The position numbers and the translations under genes are program-made. From positions 3,348,001 to 3,412,000 of the forward strand of contig JAZGTH010000034.1 in assembly GCA_036877525.1 (NCBI GenBank): a DNA stretch of 64,000 nt. Reading direction: 5' to 3'. This document shows positions 12,201 through 24,620 of this stretch, piece by piece. The notes below the pieces were generated by a model. The model was not told the DNA's origin. It saw nothing but the letters and a program-made list of their open reading frames with translations, and ran no database searches. The stretch is from Chromobotia macracanthus (taxonomy: Eukaryota > Chordata > Actinopteri > Cypriniformes > Botiidae). Position 1 is the first letter of the stretch. Every line of letters begins with the position of its first letter.

Positions 12201-15200
12201 CCCAATAAATGCAGGACAGAAATATATCAACAACCCCACGTAACATCTAGATCAGGTGCAATCAGATAACAGATGCACAGAGAGCCATTAGTTTGTTAAC
12301 ACAGCCTACGTTTGCCCTGGAGCAGACATGGAGAGAGCAGCCATCATATGTTCCAGACATTTGTACATGGCCTAATAAATGTTCAGGCAGAGTGCTATAA
12401 GACAAGAGGTCTCTGAAAGTGCTGGTAATAAGAGGCTAATAGAATAAAACAATAACCCAGCACCTCAGGGCTGAGACTTTGTACTGACAAATTCATATGA
12501 TAGATTTTTATTGTTATGGTGATATTAGCATTGCGGTCGGTGCTGACTCTAAGTCTGAGGGGTCTTTTTGTCAGAAAGGTACAGCAATGAAATAGATCAG
12601 GTAGGGTACTTCTCATGGGTGAGTAAATTGATTTTGAGAGTATAACACTTGAAATACTGAGGTGTAGTAAATTATGGTGATAATGTGGAGATATTGGTCA
12701 TAAAACAATAACACAATGCTGTGTTTCCTGAGAGAAATAAACTTAACCAATTGTGGTATAGAAGAATATTAGGTTTGAAAATGGTCTATTAGCACCAATG
12801 TTACAAAGAAGAAAAAAACAGAAACTAGATTTTTTAAAGTAAATGTGAATGATGTTCACCAATGCAAAACCCATAGCAATAAATCTAGGGTAGACTGCAT
12901 AGCTGCTTGGGCATTGATACGTTTGTTGCTAGGGTGTCCTAGGGGAGTTGCAAAAGAGCCCATCCTTAATGATATTCTGGTATACATATACTGTCCCATT
13001 TGTCCCTCCTTCAGTGTAAGTTTTGCTTAGAAATACTAATAGCACACCATAGCTCAACAAAACACACAATTTATGGTATAATTTATGCTTGTATCACAAA
13101 CAGTAAAGGATGAGTTACACACAGTTTTTAAATACGTAAGGTTAGGGGTTTGATCAAAACTTTTGACCCTATAGTATAAATAATCTTTATGGTGAGGTTT
13201 GCTTTATACACAAAAAAACACTGCATTATAACAAATCCTGATTATACAGCAGAGAGGATAGAGAAGGATAATCTGAAGAGACTTTGTTTCAAAAATAATA
13301 AGCCTCAAATAAGTTTTAGCTTTACCAATATCTCAGTATTTAAGTCAAAAAGTCAGAATGTAAGTCAAAATTTTGTAAGGCTGTAAGCGCATTTTGACTA
13401 AAGTGCCCTATTATAATGTATGATGAGAATATTAATTAGCCACATCCATGACCTCAGATAATAACAATGTCAGAGTGTTGAATGGAAGCCCTGACCTGTA
13501 AAAAGCCTATTCATATTCTCCAGTCTGCCATAGTTCATTCTTTTGGCTGCAGACACAAGACTTTTTCAAACAGTCCTAAATGTGCCAATTGTCCTTTTGC
13601 AAGGCATTGTGGCTGTGGTCTGTAAAAAATACATTTTATACGGAACCCAAAGTTAACATTCACAGCTCATTTAGGGCATGTTCTAGACCAATTTAGATAC
13701 AACACTTATCAAAAGGCCACCAAAACATATATGTTCCTTGGCCCTTTGAAGAACTCTCAGTGGTTTTAATTGCATGACATGGACCACAAACACCAAAGCA
13801 GAAGATATGCTAAGATTGGCCAACCAAGTCTTTTTGGCACCAGCCTGTTCTCTCTTCCTCAACAAGTTACACAGCATGCAATGTAAACACAAAAGCTCTG
13901 ACTGCATCCTCCTAATGTCTGACATCAAATGGTGAATCTTAAAACAGGTCAGTTACTTACCACAGAAACACAGATGATGGTTTCACGCATAAAGAACGTA
14001 TGTTACAGAATGTTCCAAATGAACAACACAGATGTACCAATAAAGTTACTTCCTATACATAATTTTTCTGATGTTGTCAAACTCCTACCATTTTCATTTT
14101 TATTATTATACCACTATTGTTATACCATTTTAACACACACACTTTTGGGTGCAAATTTAGTAAATGGTTGAGTACCCCACCAACACCCCCCATTCAATTA
14201 ATTTTATTTTTGTGAGCTTAATTTAAAGGCTTAATTTAAAATTGGTTAATTTAATAAAACCTGCTGTTGCTTTTCCACTTTTCTTTTCAGCATGAGAGCA
14301 CACAGCATTTACCATTTGCTGTGAGAGGTGGCCCTTTGAATCGATACAAAAATCCACATACAACTAAAACAGTCAATAAACAGGGCTAGAGATATTCTTA
14401 AATGTTACGAAAAGGGATTTTGGGGGTCAGTAAGTTCATTGTTTGCATTGTGTGGCATCTAAAGGAAGGGCTGGCTGGGCTATTCTCATGTCTTCTCTTT
14501 TTCCCTAAAGGAGGCTCTTTAGGTTTTAGGAGTTTAAAGTAGTTAGCGTTTAAATGCTCTCACTCGTTTATCTAGTGCTAAATCCTGTGGAACATACTTC
14601 ATTCTGTGACTGTTTGTTTGCTTACATGTGCTTTAGAGCAGATGACACTTGCTGTGAGGCTACAAACATACAGTGAACAAAATCTGATTTGTCAGTGGCC
14701 TGTTTAACAAACATTTTGATACAAACCATGACAGTCAGAGTGAAAGACATGGAAATGAAACAAAAAATGTGTATTTTACTTCTTTCTTGCTTTTTGCCAA
14801 CAAAACACACCCCTGTTGTTTTAAGAAGACTTTGATTATATTACAATTATATTTAACATCTACAACACAGCTGTACTAGAACCTGAATAAAAAAAATCAT
14901 TTTGCATTAAAATGCTCATTCTTTAAAGATTTAGTGTGTTTAGTGTCAAAAGGAGGGTGTCCAACACCCTCCAAAGACCACAAAACCCACATTTTAACAA
15001 AATGTGATCCCGATAAATGTTATTGAAAAAGCTTCCTCTCACGACCCAGACAAATGAGATTAGACACAAAAGTGGAAAGGAACACAAGTTTTCCACATAT
15101 AAATCTTATAATTACACAAAGATAAAATTGTGCTTAGAAAATTAATACCTTTGCATGATGTGAATGAAAGAAAAAAATCTACAAGTCAAATAATATGAGT

Positions 15201-15839
15201 ACAGATCCTAATCTTTTGGTCCAATGAAATTTGTTCTTAGAAAAGTCACTTCACAAATGTTTAGCTGTTTCCTGAATAGGTAATAAAGCTGACAGAAGCA
15301 GGGAGACTGCTGACAATGAATTAAATCAGGAACCAGTGGAATCCACCAGAACAGAGCCAGAGACTCACGCGAGGAGACTAATCAAGCTGGAGAGTAATTT
15401 GATATTACAGTAATGGTTTGTAAATAAAAAAAACAGTTATCTTTGATAAAATAACCATGTAGTAATGCCACATTTTAAAATTCCTCTGAAATAGACACAT
15501 GAAAGGTACTTCAATTTGATAGTTTTCTCTTTTTATTTTGATCTTGCAACCAACAAGTCTGGCTTCAGTTGCAAAACCGTTTAACATTATGAAACAGTTG
15601 AGTTAAAACTAAAGACTCAAAACAGTAAAACTAGCATTATTTGCAAGCATATTTCTCTTTCAGTCAGTCACATTCAATGCTACATTGTAGACTGATGTAT
15701 AGGGTCTTACCTGGGATCCCCAATTGCCTTCTGACAATTCAAACAGCCAATAAACATTGGCAAGTGAGATTTGCATGTGTAACCGGTTGAGTATTTTTAA
15801 TGTTTTCATTGGCTTAAGAGTTTTTCTATTCCTACCGCT
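12201..15839. other. AT-rich intergenic DNA
   Basis: No gene is seen. All frames are under about 82 codons. Apart from the repeat patch near 12.9 kb and a perfect hairpin at 14952-14972, nothing structured stands out. Confidence 0.65.
14952..14972. repeat. perfect 9-bp hairpin
   Basis: GGAGGGTGT, then CCA, then ACACCCTCC: a 9-bp perfect stem with a 3-base loop, flanked by A-rich sequence. It is too short for a microRNA precursor and has no T-run suggesting a polymerase III terminator. Confidence 0.6.
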
Positions 15840-16545
15840 GGTGTGCATCTCATGGGCAGACACGACCATCGGCGTTATGCAGCACCAGGAAATAGTGTTG
15901 TAACATCATACTTGATTCTTCCTTTGTGTGTTCATGTTTTATGGACAGTGACATCGGTTTCTTTCCCCCCTTTGCTTTTCCTGGTGAGTTGCATGATCCA
16001 TCCGTCCTTTGCACAGTTGCAAGTTATTGTCTAAATACTGTATGTGTTTCTCATTAGGGTGTGCCTGAGTGTGTGCCTAAGGTGGTGAGTGCTGGTAGCA
16101 TAAAGCTAGTCTAAGAATCTCCCTAAGGAGGTAAGCAATCGTATTGTGGGACCTTTTTTTAAGGAAAGGGGAAATTATTTTGAAATTGCTCTATCTGTGC
16201 TCTTATTATATTTGTATTTTAGGTGCGGCCTGAGAGCGCTAGCTGCTGTTTCATACACCTGTTTTATACTGTTGTTTCACTGTCCCGTTTTTATGGCAGA
16301 TCGTTTCAGACGGTTGTGGATGTCGCTGTTTTGAACAACTGACTTGTGTGTTTTAAGACTGCTCTGCCCTATTGAGTTGTATGATACATGTGTGATAAAG
16401 TACTAGACATTTTTCCTTGTGCTATACCAAGTTAACTCGGCTGTATTGTGATTCATTCATTGAAGCAGCATGTATGATGTGTGTTATGTCTTTGTTCCCT
16501 CCTTCAGGGAACAAGGGTTGCAATAGTAACCAAGATGTTTTGACT
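15840..16545 (+). mobile_element. probable terminal non-coding part of a DIRS-like element
   Basis: This T-rich, CpG-containing stretch has 'GGCAGATCGTTTCAGACGGT' and 'TAGACATTTTTCCTTGTGCT', and ends with a GTTCCCT/AGGGAAC hairpin followed by 'GGGTTGCAATAGTAACC'. I recognise this arrangement from cyprinid DIRS/LTR-like retrotransposon ends, where the consensus reads roughly GGTTACnnnnGTAACC beside CCTTCAGGGAAC. No coding part is present, so it may be a solo end or a remnant of a larger insertion. The left boundary is a guess. Confidence 0.45.
16494..16533. repeat. terminal inverted-repeat hairpin of DIRS-like type
   Basis: GTTCCCT (16494-16500), loop CCTTC, AGGGAAC (16506-16512): a perfect 7-bp stem with a 5-base loop. 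It is followed by an imperfect palindrome GGTT..AACC at 16516-16531. A related 'GTTCC..GGGAAC' arrangement begins the second DIRS-like copy near 27410. Confidence 0.6.
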
Positions 16546-18109
16546 GAATTCTGACTGGATGAGCCACAATCAACACCATTGTGAAATAGTTTACACATGT
16601 GGTTTACACATGTGACAACACATCAATTAAATTCTGCATTAACACAGCAATTTGTGACACTTCTTAGCAACCAAAAACAACAGTTTTAACCAGAAGAGGT
16701 TTTTAGTTGTATTGTCACATAGTATATCACAATATAATGCCCAGCCCTTGGCCTAAGTATTAAATAAAATACTATTGAATGCAAGATTTGTTAGCTAGAA
16801 TCCAGAGCTCCATTCCAATCACATACAGCTGACATGTTAAGTAATGCACATCACAGCAGAAACACTTCAATAAATGCCAAGAGCTAGCAAACTAGTCTGG
16901 CTACAATACAAACCATTCTTAGAAAGGATTTGTTCCTGTTACAAGTCACCATTACTGGCATTAGCAGTGTAATTGGGGAGTCTAGTCTGCTACAGTTAGG
17001 CTGCCTGGATTTGGTGCCAGAATACTGTTGGGGGTGGGGGGGACCTTCTCAAGTAGCACCTGCTTTGCATGTTCACGCTGTCACTGTTTGGTATGTTTTG
17101 GCCGTGCAGACATCTTTTAGAGTTGGGATATGTCTTTGAAGCCCTCTTTGATTTTAGAATATGCACACAATCAATAATGAGCCTGGACTTCAAAGAGGTT
17201 TGAAGCCCTCACCTGCTGCTGGTCACCAGGGCTAAAGAGTTTCCAGTCCCACACAGAGACCAAACAAATCAACAGAAAACAAACAGACATGGATGAGCCA
17301 ATAAAGCAAAAACAACATAGCAGATGCAACCTTCTAAAGTGGACCTTCAAAACTGATAAATGTTTAATTGTCAAGCTTGTTATTTACAGATCTGTACCAT
17401 GAAATTCATAGTTTACCTTAATCCAGTGATCCTTGAAATTGATTTTACTGTAGTAACTGGGTAAGTCTAACAAAATCTGCAAATAATATGTCTGTATCAT
17501 TTCAACTAAGAAATAAAAAAACAAATAAGAATTTACTTTTTGAAGAGTAAACAAATTTCCGTGCAAAGTGCTACATCCATCCACCATCTAGAAAAAAGTC
17601 TAATAATCTAATCTAATAATATTTATCACAGTAGAACCCTTTCTGTGTTGGATGCTGTTTTGTTATAAAACTCATGACAGCCATACACCCCCCACCCCCC
17701 CCCCCCCCTTCAAAAGGGCCTTTGATTAATAGATAATATTTGACATTCACTTTAATGTCATGAAAAAACACTCAAATTCCATGCAATATAAAACACTAAA
17801 TATTCATTAAGAATAGCATTATAAAGTGGCAAGAAACCAGTCAAGTGTTGGGTTAAGGAAGTGGATTGTAATACGTGTCATCTAAAAAAAAGCCAGGAGA
17901 CAGTAATCCTTTAAATCTGTAGGACCTATAAAATGCCTGGCACATCCTTCTGAAAACTCTTTATTAGGTTTTGTCTCAATCTCTTCAAGTTTAGCAGAGG
18001 GGGGGATTGTGAATAACAATGCTTTCATTAGAATGAAACCATAAGCTGCAATGCAAATGAAGCTACCAATATTTTTGGTACATTTCTTTGGTTTTCTGCA
18101 ACCAAATTA
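16546..18109. other. intergenic DNA with small duplications
   Basis: No gene is seen. A 13-base tandem duplication of TTTACACATGTG sits at about 16590-16615. A 12-base direct repeat, TTTGAAGCCCTC, occurs at 17135-17146 and 17199-17210, with the inverse CAAAGAGG between. A poly-C tract lies at 17688-17708. Confidence 0.6.
17688..17708. repeat. poly-C tract
   Basis: About 20 cytosines interrupted by a single A. Such tracts are prone to sequencing and assembly length errors. Confidence 0.9.
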
Positions 18110-18420
18110 GAGTGAGGGGTGTGGTTTGGACAATTTGGCACAGTCAGGACCTAAACCAGTTTCTTCCCTCTCACCTAGCATAATGACCATGCACAGGTGG
18201 TTTAATAATAAAAGGTGTGGTGGAGGCAGGTTACCTCCTCTGGACCAGCACAATGGGCCCCTGTTTAGACATTAGGCAGGTAGAGAGCATGGGATACTCA
18301 CATAATAGACCAGCAAGCACCCAATTTGCATTTCATGAAAAGACCCCATTCAAACATGCTAATGGGTTGTGTATACAATGTGAGAGGAATTACTTGAAAT
18401 TTCCTCAGTGAATTATGTGG
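18110..18420. promoter_or_regulatory. possible enhancer with POU octamer
   Basis: A compact block of balanced composition contains a perfect octamer, ATTTGCAT, at 18324-18331, a CATGCTAATG word at 18355-18364, and AATTACTTGAAATTTCCTC near its right edge. The octamer is the classical binding site of POU-domain factors. The flanks fall back to AT-rich filler after 18425. Function is inferred from motif content only. Confidence 0.3.
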
Positions 18421-19459
18421 TGACAAGCCTAAAAAAATTAAAAATACATCCCTTTTCCTTTTTATTTTGTTCGTTCTTGTATTTTATCTTTATTAGTAGC
18501 ATTCTTCTTTGTTACATCTACAAGCTACTGCTCTTTTATACAGCAATATTGTTAATGATAAATACCAGTTGCAACCTTATAAATCATGTCTGAGGTCACT
18601 GAATCATCAGTGTCCCAAATTATGTTTATTGGATCAACATTATATCTTGGGCCAAAATTGCAGTACCCAAACTTTTTACATCCACAAACATGTTAAAATA
18701 ATTTTGAAAATAATTATTAATGTGTTCAAAATGTATTTGATATATAATTTTGTGTCTTAGTTTTTAACTGTTATGGTTGTAGACATTACAGTTATTGAAT
18801 CAAAACATTTGGATGACAAAAGAGAATAAACAATTAGAAACATAAAACCAACAGAAATAAAGATTAACAAAGATTAAATTAAATTTTAAATAAAGAATTG
18901 ATAAATTAAATAAAGAAAAATGTAGAATTTCTATTTATATTTGTTAGTGACCAATAAATGATTGCATTCAAAATAAAAGAGGGGTTCAAAAACCGTCAGA
19001 AATAAGGTGACCTTTGGAAAAGACCAATGCATATGTTCAGCCAACAAATCCTTGATTTATTTGTGTCTGTGAATTGTGACTGGCCCTTTCTTAAGCTCTC
19101 CTGCCACACTTGTTCTTTATTCCCTCATACTGTTCTTTATCTTTCTCCATTTAGTGCAAGACAATTACGACCTTTCAGAAATCGGATGTGAGAGCTTCTA
19201 TAAAGACACTTCAAGCATACGTGTTTTAAAGGAGCAAATACTCAATGACATATTCAAAATTAGAGCAAATTACTCATGAAGTGATTATGAAACTGGTGGT
19301 AGTAGTGAAATCAGTGCTATAAAGAGCAGGAGGAAATGGCCATGCAATTTGTTGGGGCCGGTCATAAGAAGTGATAGCAAAGTCAAGCTGTCAAGCAGTC
19401 AAGCCCCAAAGCAACCATGAAGGGCGGACGGGGGTGGAAGTGGCCTGTGGTAAAAATAA
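18421..19459. other. AT-rich intergenic DNA
   Basis: Very AT-rich from 18420 to 19000, with no credible frames. At 19142-19150 there is an acceptor-like 'CTTTCTCCATTTAG' followed by about 120 bases of balanced sequence, but no donor site follows at a plausible distance. No gene is called. Confidence 0.6.
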
Positions 19460-19800
19460 TTTCAGTTAATGGTCATAGCACGGAGCTTGGCTAACGTGCT
19501 AGCTGGCACTGGAGGTACAGGTAATCAAACATTAATGCACGACCCGAATGTGACATGTCGTCATTTGGAATTTTCTTCATTGGCACAGAAAATGCCAGGC
19601 TGCTCACCTCTGACTGCGTGGCCCCCACATCTATTAACCTTATTGATTTGGAGCCCTGCTGATACCCTCCAGATCTCCAGCATCCCCACTGAGCCGGTGA
19701 AGTGGATCAATCCGTCGCTGGGGGCCACAGCTCTAACAATGATGAGCATGGAGACATGGAGAGCATGGAGAGTTTGTGGCATAAAATTAATATCCAGATA
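19460..19800. promoter_or_regulatory. possible conserved non-coding block with inverted repeat
   Basis: This block is rich in CpG and low in homopolymers, including 'GTAATCAAACATTAATGCAC' and 'CTATTAACCTTATTGATTTG', words typical of homeodomain-bound enhancers. GTGGCCCCCA at 19618-19627 is the exact reverse complement of TGGGGGCCAC at 19719-19728, 91 bases away. A 145-codon frame crosses the block, with no domain, no splice junctions and a hydrophobic nonsense tail after 19800, so it is not called as a gene. Confidence 0.3.
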
Positions 19801-21559
19801 TAGTTTGAAAGTGCATTGCTCCATTTGCACAAACCTCAGTGTTTCCTTTTCACATTACTCTAATTTTTTTCTTGATTTTTTTCATACACTCTTTCATGTT
19901 GTTTAAAGCTAAATGCAGTTTATCCAAAGAGGACCAGTGGGTGTTTTCATATTTATATTCTGAGAAAGCACATAATTTTACAGCCTTTTAATATCATAAA
20001 ACAAGCATTACCATCATTATAAGTATCAAATCAATAATGGGATAATACAGTACATTTCTTTTTAAATTCTGGGTAATTTGCCTTTTGATAAATGAATGTT
20101 TGTGATTAACGATTTGCTTTGGCAACAACATCAAAAAGGAGGAAAGAATTCTGCTCTGGATATTGCATTTACATTTAATTTGCACTTGCTATGAGCAAAT
20201 GCCACTCCAGATTATGAGTTTTACAAACAGCACATTTAGATTAATAAAATATTCTTTGGATGAAGTAGCCATTTTTGATAAAGAAGCACTAGTAATCAGT
20301 ATAATCCATCCACAAATGGAAAGTTAAAGTTTAATAAATGCAGAAAGCATGGCTTAGCAATTGCCATTTAAATTTTGTAGTGGGCTACACTCCTCTTGAT
20401 TAATCTACATCATTTACATAGCTGATTTTTCATATTTGCTATACTCTGATTTTGTGGTCTATTCAGTCTCATATTTGATGAACACTGTGATAGACTGTGG
20501 ATACATTTACATGAAATATAATTTTCATGTAATATAAGTCAATAACATTTCTTAGGAAAGACGGTCAGTGTCCATTAAGAGATTAATGGCATTTGGTTTA
20601 ACTGACATCAAAATTGGCATCACATTTTTAAACACAGTTTAAATTTGTATGAGATTGGAATGCCTGCAAAGGGCAGGATTTTTAGCTAATAACACCTTGG
20701 AATTGTTATTGTATGGCTGCTACCTTTTCTGTAGTCCTATGTACAAGAGCAGTTTTAAAATTCTTCAGATCTATATGAAAATTAGATTATCAGACAAAAT
20801 ATGTTACACAGCACATCACACAACTCTCACCAAGTGTTACAAGAGGAGTCATATTACAAAAAGTGATAATGGTTAACTGCCCTTTCTGTATTACCTCCCT
20901 TTGTTGTACAGAACAAGACAAGACAAAATCTCCCACTTTGTGTCTATTTGTGCTCTTTTTATTGGAAAGAAAATATTATGTTCAGCTGATTCTCATTGAT
21001 TTGCATGAATTGCCACTTTTAGGAGTGAACCCAAAGAAAAAAACATCTGCAAAAACAATTCTCGAGTTGCTTTAGACTTTACAGACGTTTGCCAAACAGC
21101 CCAGCTGTAACAACCTTATGTCAACAGAAGCAGAGTAGGCAGCTAGAATAATGCATTATGTTGTTTCATATATTATTCAAATATTGTTTAACTATATTTC
21201 AGTATAGGCAAATTATTTGAGCTATGCCATCAACATTCATTTCATATCTCAGATCTTTATATTCCTTTATTGTGTCAAAAATTTTGTCTCATTTGTTTAA
21301 ATTATTTTTCTCCTAAGGCAGAGGGAGAAACATCTTAGACAATTTTGAGACATATGAAGCCAAGCCTAACTATAGACAGCTATCTCTTTAGGCAATATAG
21401 CTTGTCTGTAAAAGTACAACTGCCGATCATCTACTGTATTTATTACTGTGTATATGTCTTAAGGAGTTTTACAAAATGACCTCATGATTTATGGCAAAGC
21501 AACCTTTGAGCAGTACAATCTAACTTTAATCCTGCTGTATGCAGTGAAAGAATGCATAT
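19801..21559. other. AT-rich intergenic DNA
   Basis: No gene is seen. The stretch 20270-20640 is AT-rich but orderly, with many TAAT/ATTA words and a perfect 10-bp hairpin, and could be a weak regulatory block. The rest is filler. Confidence 0.6.
20507..20532. repeat. perfect 10-bp hairpin
   Basis: TTACATGAAA (20507-20516), loop TATAAT, TTTCATGTAA (20523-20532). The stem is perfect but AT-rich. The sequence does not pair beyond 10 bp, so it is not a microRNA precursor. Confidence 0.6.
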
Positions 21560-22080
21560 CACTTGTTCCACAATCCTCCACCACATATTTCTCACATCCT
21601 TTTCTCAGTTAGTTCCAGTGAAGTCCCAGCAGATGAGAGGTCCTGGAGTGATGAACACAGAAGCTTTGCAATCTACAGTGGCTGGTCCTGTCTAGGATTC
21701 ATCATCAGCCTGTGTCAGTGCATCCCAGTGGGAGAGGGGACTTACACTCAGGGCAAATCTGTAAACACCAATTTAATCTGCATTGAGAACGTTACTGTCA
21801 TCAGAAATGACAGCAAAAGCCTGTGAGCCACACAGCCGCACAAAGAGTCACTCCCCCCAATATTGCTGTCAAATCCCAACATTAAGCCTATATGGCCATC
21901 AAGGAAGCTGCCATTGAGAAGGCTGTCTCTTTCCACCAGTGTCAGTAAGGCTTCTGGAATGGCTAGTGCACACATGCATGTGATTAAGATGGGTCTGGTA
22001 ATTTAACGTTCTTCATTAATTGCCATCACATTGTTTTATGACCTCAAGCGTGAGCCAGATGAATCCTAGAATACCCACAG
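21560..22080. promoter_or_regulatory. possible conserved non-coding block
   Basis: A 500-base stretch of balanced composition includes 'CACTCCCCCCAATATTGCTG', 'CATATGGCCATCAAGG'-like words and a TTCATTAATTGCC edge at about 22012. It contrasts with AT-rich flanks. An 87-codon plus-strand frame (21563-21826) crosses part of it without a recognisable domain. The regulatory call is inference only. Confidence 0.25.
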
Positions 22081-24399
22081 CCACATTGTTTTTTGTGCAA
22101 TATTATATGTAATTATTTAAATGAGAAATGGTGATATCCCATAGAGTGTATTGAGTAATGCAGGGACGACTGAGCGCAATATAGTGGAACTACCTTAATT
22201 GCATGTGTATATATATGATAATCCTCTCTATACTCTACAACATTTGAATTAATAACCTCCTGCAGATTATAGGGCAATAACCTTGGAAACATTTACCATT
22301 GTTTTACAATTGCTGCATGAGCAATGTATTTTGGGGAAAATGTTTAATTCAGACTAAATGGGAAAATGAGGGTATGTACTTCATTTTTATTACAATCAGC
22401 CAAGGGACATTTTACTTCATTGCTTAGAGAATCTGCACTTTCTTAGCTCTTAACACTTAGTTCTATTACACCAAAGTATAAACTTTTTAAAAATAAATAT
22501 TTTTTTCTGTTTATTTCTTCCAACGACGTTTAGGAGGAACTTCTGAAATGGTTATTGACATAAAATAAATGTAAATCAATGTGGATAACAAAACGCAGAT
22601 ATTATGGTCTTGCAAAAATTTTTGTTTTGTTTACAGACTTTGGTATCATAGCAGTTTGAGATATTAAATAGGTCTCCACTGAATCTCTAATGGAGATCAA
22701 TTTCCAGTTCTCTAGAAGAAAAAACCTGGGAAGCAGTGGACTTAAGTAAGTCTCTATTTAATCTTATAGCTGTCTAGGAAAAACAAGTGAGATATTAAAC
22801 ACATCTACTTTGTGATTTTTAGTCTTTTTACAAATACCTTAAAACTATGGAAGAACTATAATACATTTTAGGCATGAACAATTGGATCTTCAAAGCCAAT
22901 CATCAATATCAAGGTCAGCAACACCCAATAGTTTTAAAACACTTGCAAATGCCCATGACAATTGGCATATAGTGGTTGCCTGATTGCCCCGAAGTTAAAA
23001 AGTGCCCAGTTCTAAGTTGTAGGAAGGATGATGAACACTTAACAATGATAACAATTACTCATGGTCCCTCCCCTGTTTTTCACACCCTAACATCTTGATT
23101 TCATGGGTGACACTTACAACTCCCCAGTGTACATTAATGGGAGCAAAACTTTCCCTGTCATTCCTTCTCTGCCTTTTGATCAAAGAGCTCCAGGAGAAGA
23201 TAACATACATTTTGTCCTGTTAAAAAATATGTACATTTGCAGCTGCAATACAGCCAGCAACTGACAGGTGTTTTGGATTAGATACCCTATCATGCATTTT
23301 ATTTATACGGTGAGCAAAAGCAGATTTTTCCATTGCAAAACATGTCAAGTGATCTAAGCAATACCTGAGGTGGTGCAAAACAGGTCCTAAACACTTGCAT
23401 GGCCATTGAGAAACAGAAAATATATTTTATTAAAATGTTTTGCAAAACACAATAAATATGCCCTCATGGAATTAAATAAAATTGCAATAATTATCACTGT
23501 TTTCATATTATAGGCTTATAATGCTCTGACAAGGGACTAAAACCCAAATCAAAACCAAGACTATAACCTATAAATATTAATCCTTGTTTTGCTTACGTTG
23601 CCAAAACATGGCCACATTCATGCCAGCAGTTTGTTACAAGTAGAGACTGATGCTGGCTGACTGGTGGCCAGGGCATCCACGGTCTGCGATCTGTCAATCC
23701 AGGTTCTATTTTAGCCAGTGTGATGGTGTTTTGCGAGAGGTCTTCATTGCTCAACTGGCTTTAAACCCAAATAGGGGGATCAGTGGATGTCCAGGAACCC
23801 AAATGCCCTGGGGCATGCAACGACAAATCAGAAGCGTCCAGACAGATTTAGAAAAAATGCTGTCAGCAAGGGTTCCTCAATGTTGGTAGAACCTGGTGAA
23901 TAGAGAGCATGGAGGCGATGGTTGGCAGTTTTCCCAAAATGCATTTTGCACAGATTATTTGCAGAGCATGGACAACAGGGCACTCTGTGGGCAGGCCGAA
24001 ATCACTTCATTTTCTTCTTTCTTTCAGCTTTTGGTTTGATGGTTTTTAAAACCCAGTTATTTTTGGCCTGTTCGGATGGAATGAATCATGGATAACTCTC
24101 CTTATTTGATCTCTGGAGTAGATAGAGGCATCGCTTTCTCCACTGCCCACTGTGCTGTGGATCTTGGCTGGTTTTCAGCAACAATGGTCAATAGGTTTTG
24201 AAAAATGAGAAACCACACCAACTACGGATGACTATGCGCTATGTGACCTTTACAGGAACCGGTTCGCCAGGGTTCTTACGCCAACAGATTCAATTCCTGC
24301 CTCTTTATTTGATTTATATTTCATAGCGTGTTTTTATATCTAATCCAGATGCAACCCTGCAGATCGGTGATTCACTTTAAAGATAGCAGAGGTCAAATT
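22081..24399. other. intergenic DNA, no gene seen
   Basis: AT-rich filler with A/T homopolymers near 22490-22505. A more balanced patch at 23600-24330 contains a 79-codon frame (23650-23889) that I do not recognise. No RNA gene or splice-bounded exon was found. Confidence 0.6.
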
Positions 24400-24620
24400 A
24401 CATCACCAGGTGAGGGAATTATTGTATCAATCCTGCTGGTTTAACCTATTTACAGTGTACTACTGGTGCAAGTGCTGCATAAGAAATGTACAGGAAACGC
24501 TTTCTGATGTGCCCTCTGAAATAATTACTATGACACCTCCAGTTGTCCTGTTACCCTCTTGGAAACTGGCTCTTGAGGCAGTAATTAAATGAATCTTAAC
24601 AGAATAAAACTGCAGCAATT
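24400..24620. promoter_or_regulatory. possible conserved non-coding block
   Basis: Balanced sequence with 'GAGGGAATTATTGTATCAAT' and 'GAGGCAGTAATTAAATGAAT', both containing homeodomain-type ATTA/TAAT cores. A 60-codon frame here is unremarkable. Inference from texture only. Confidence 0.22.

Noticed and set aside
16058..16130. Possible exon between TCATTAG and GAG|GTAAGC
   Set aside because: All three frames contain stops and the segment lies inside the DIRS-like terminal region.
19469..19906. 145-codon plus-strand frame, the longest outside the transposon
   Set aside because: No domain; the end is a phenylalanine-rich artefact of T-rich DNA, and no splice junctions fit. The underlying DNA is better read as a non-coding block.
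24240..24295. Possible tRNA-like sequence (GGTTCGCCAG and AGATTCAATTCC words)
   Set aside because: The spacing of the box-like words does not fit a tRNA and no acceptor stem pairs.
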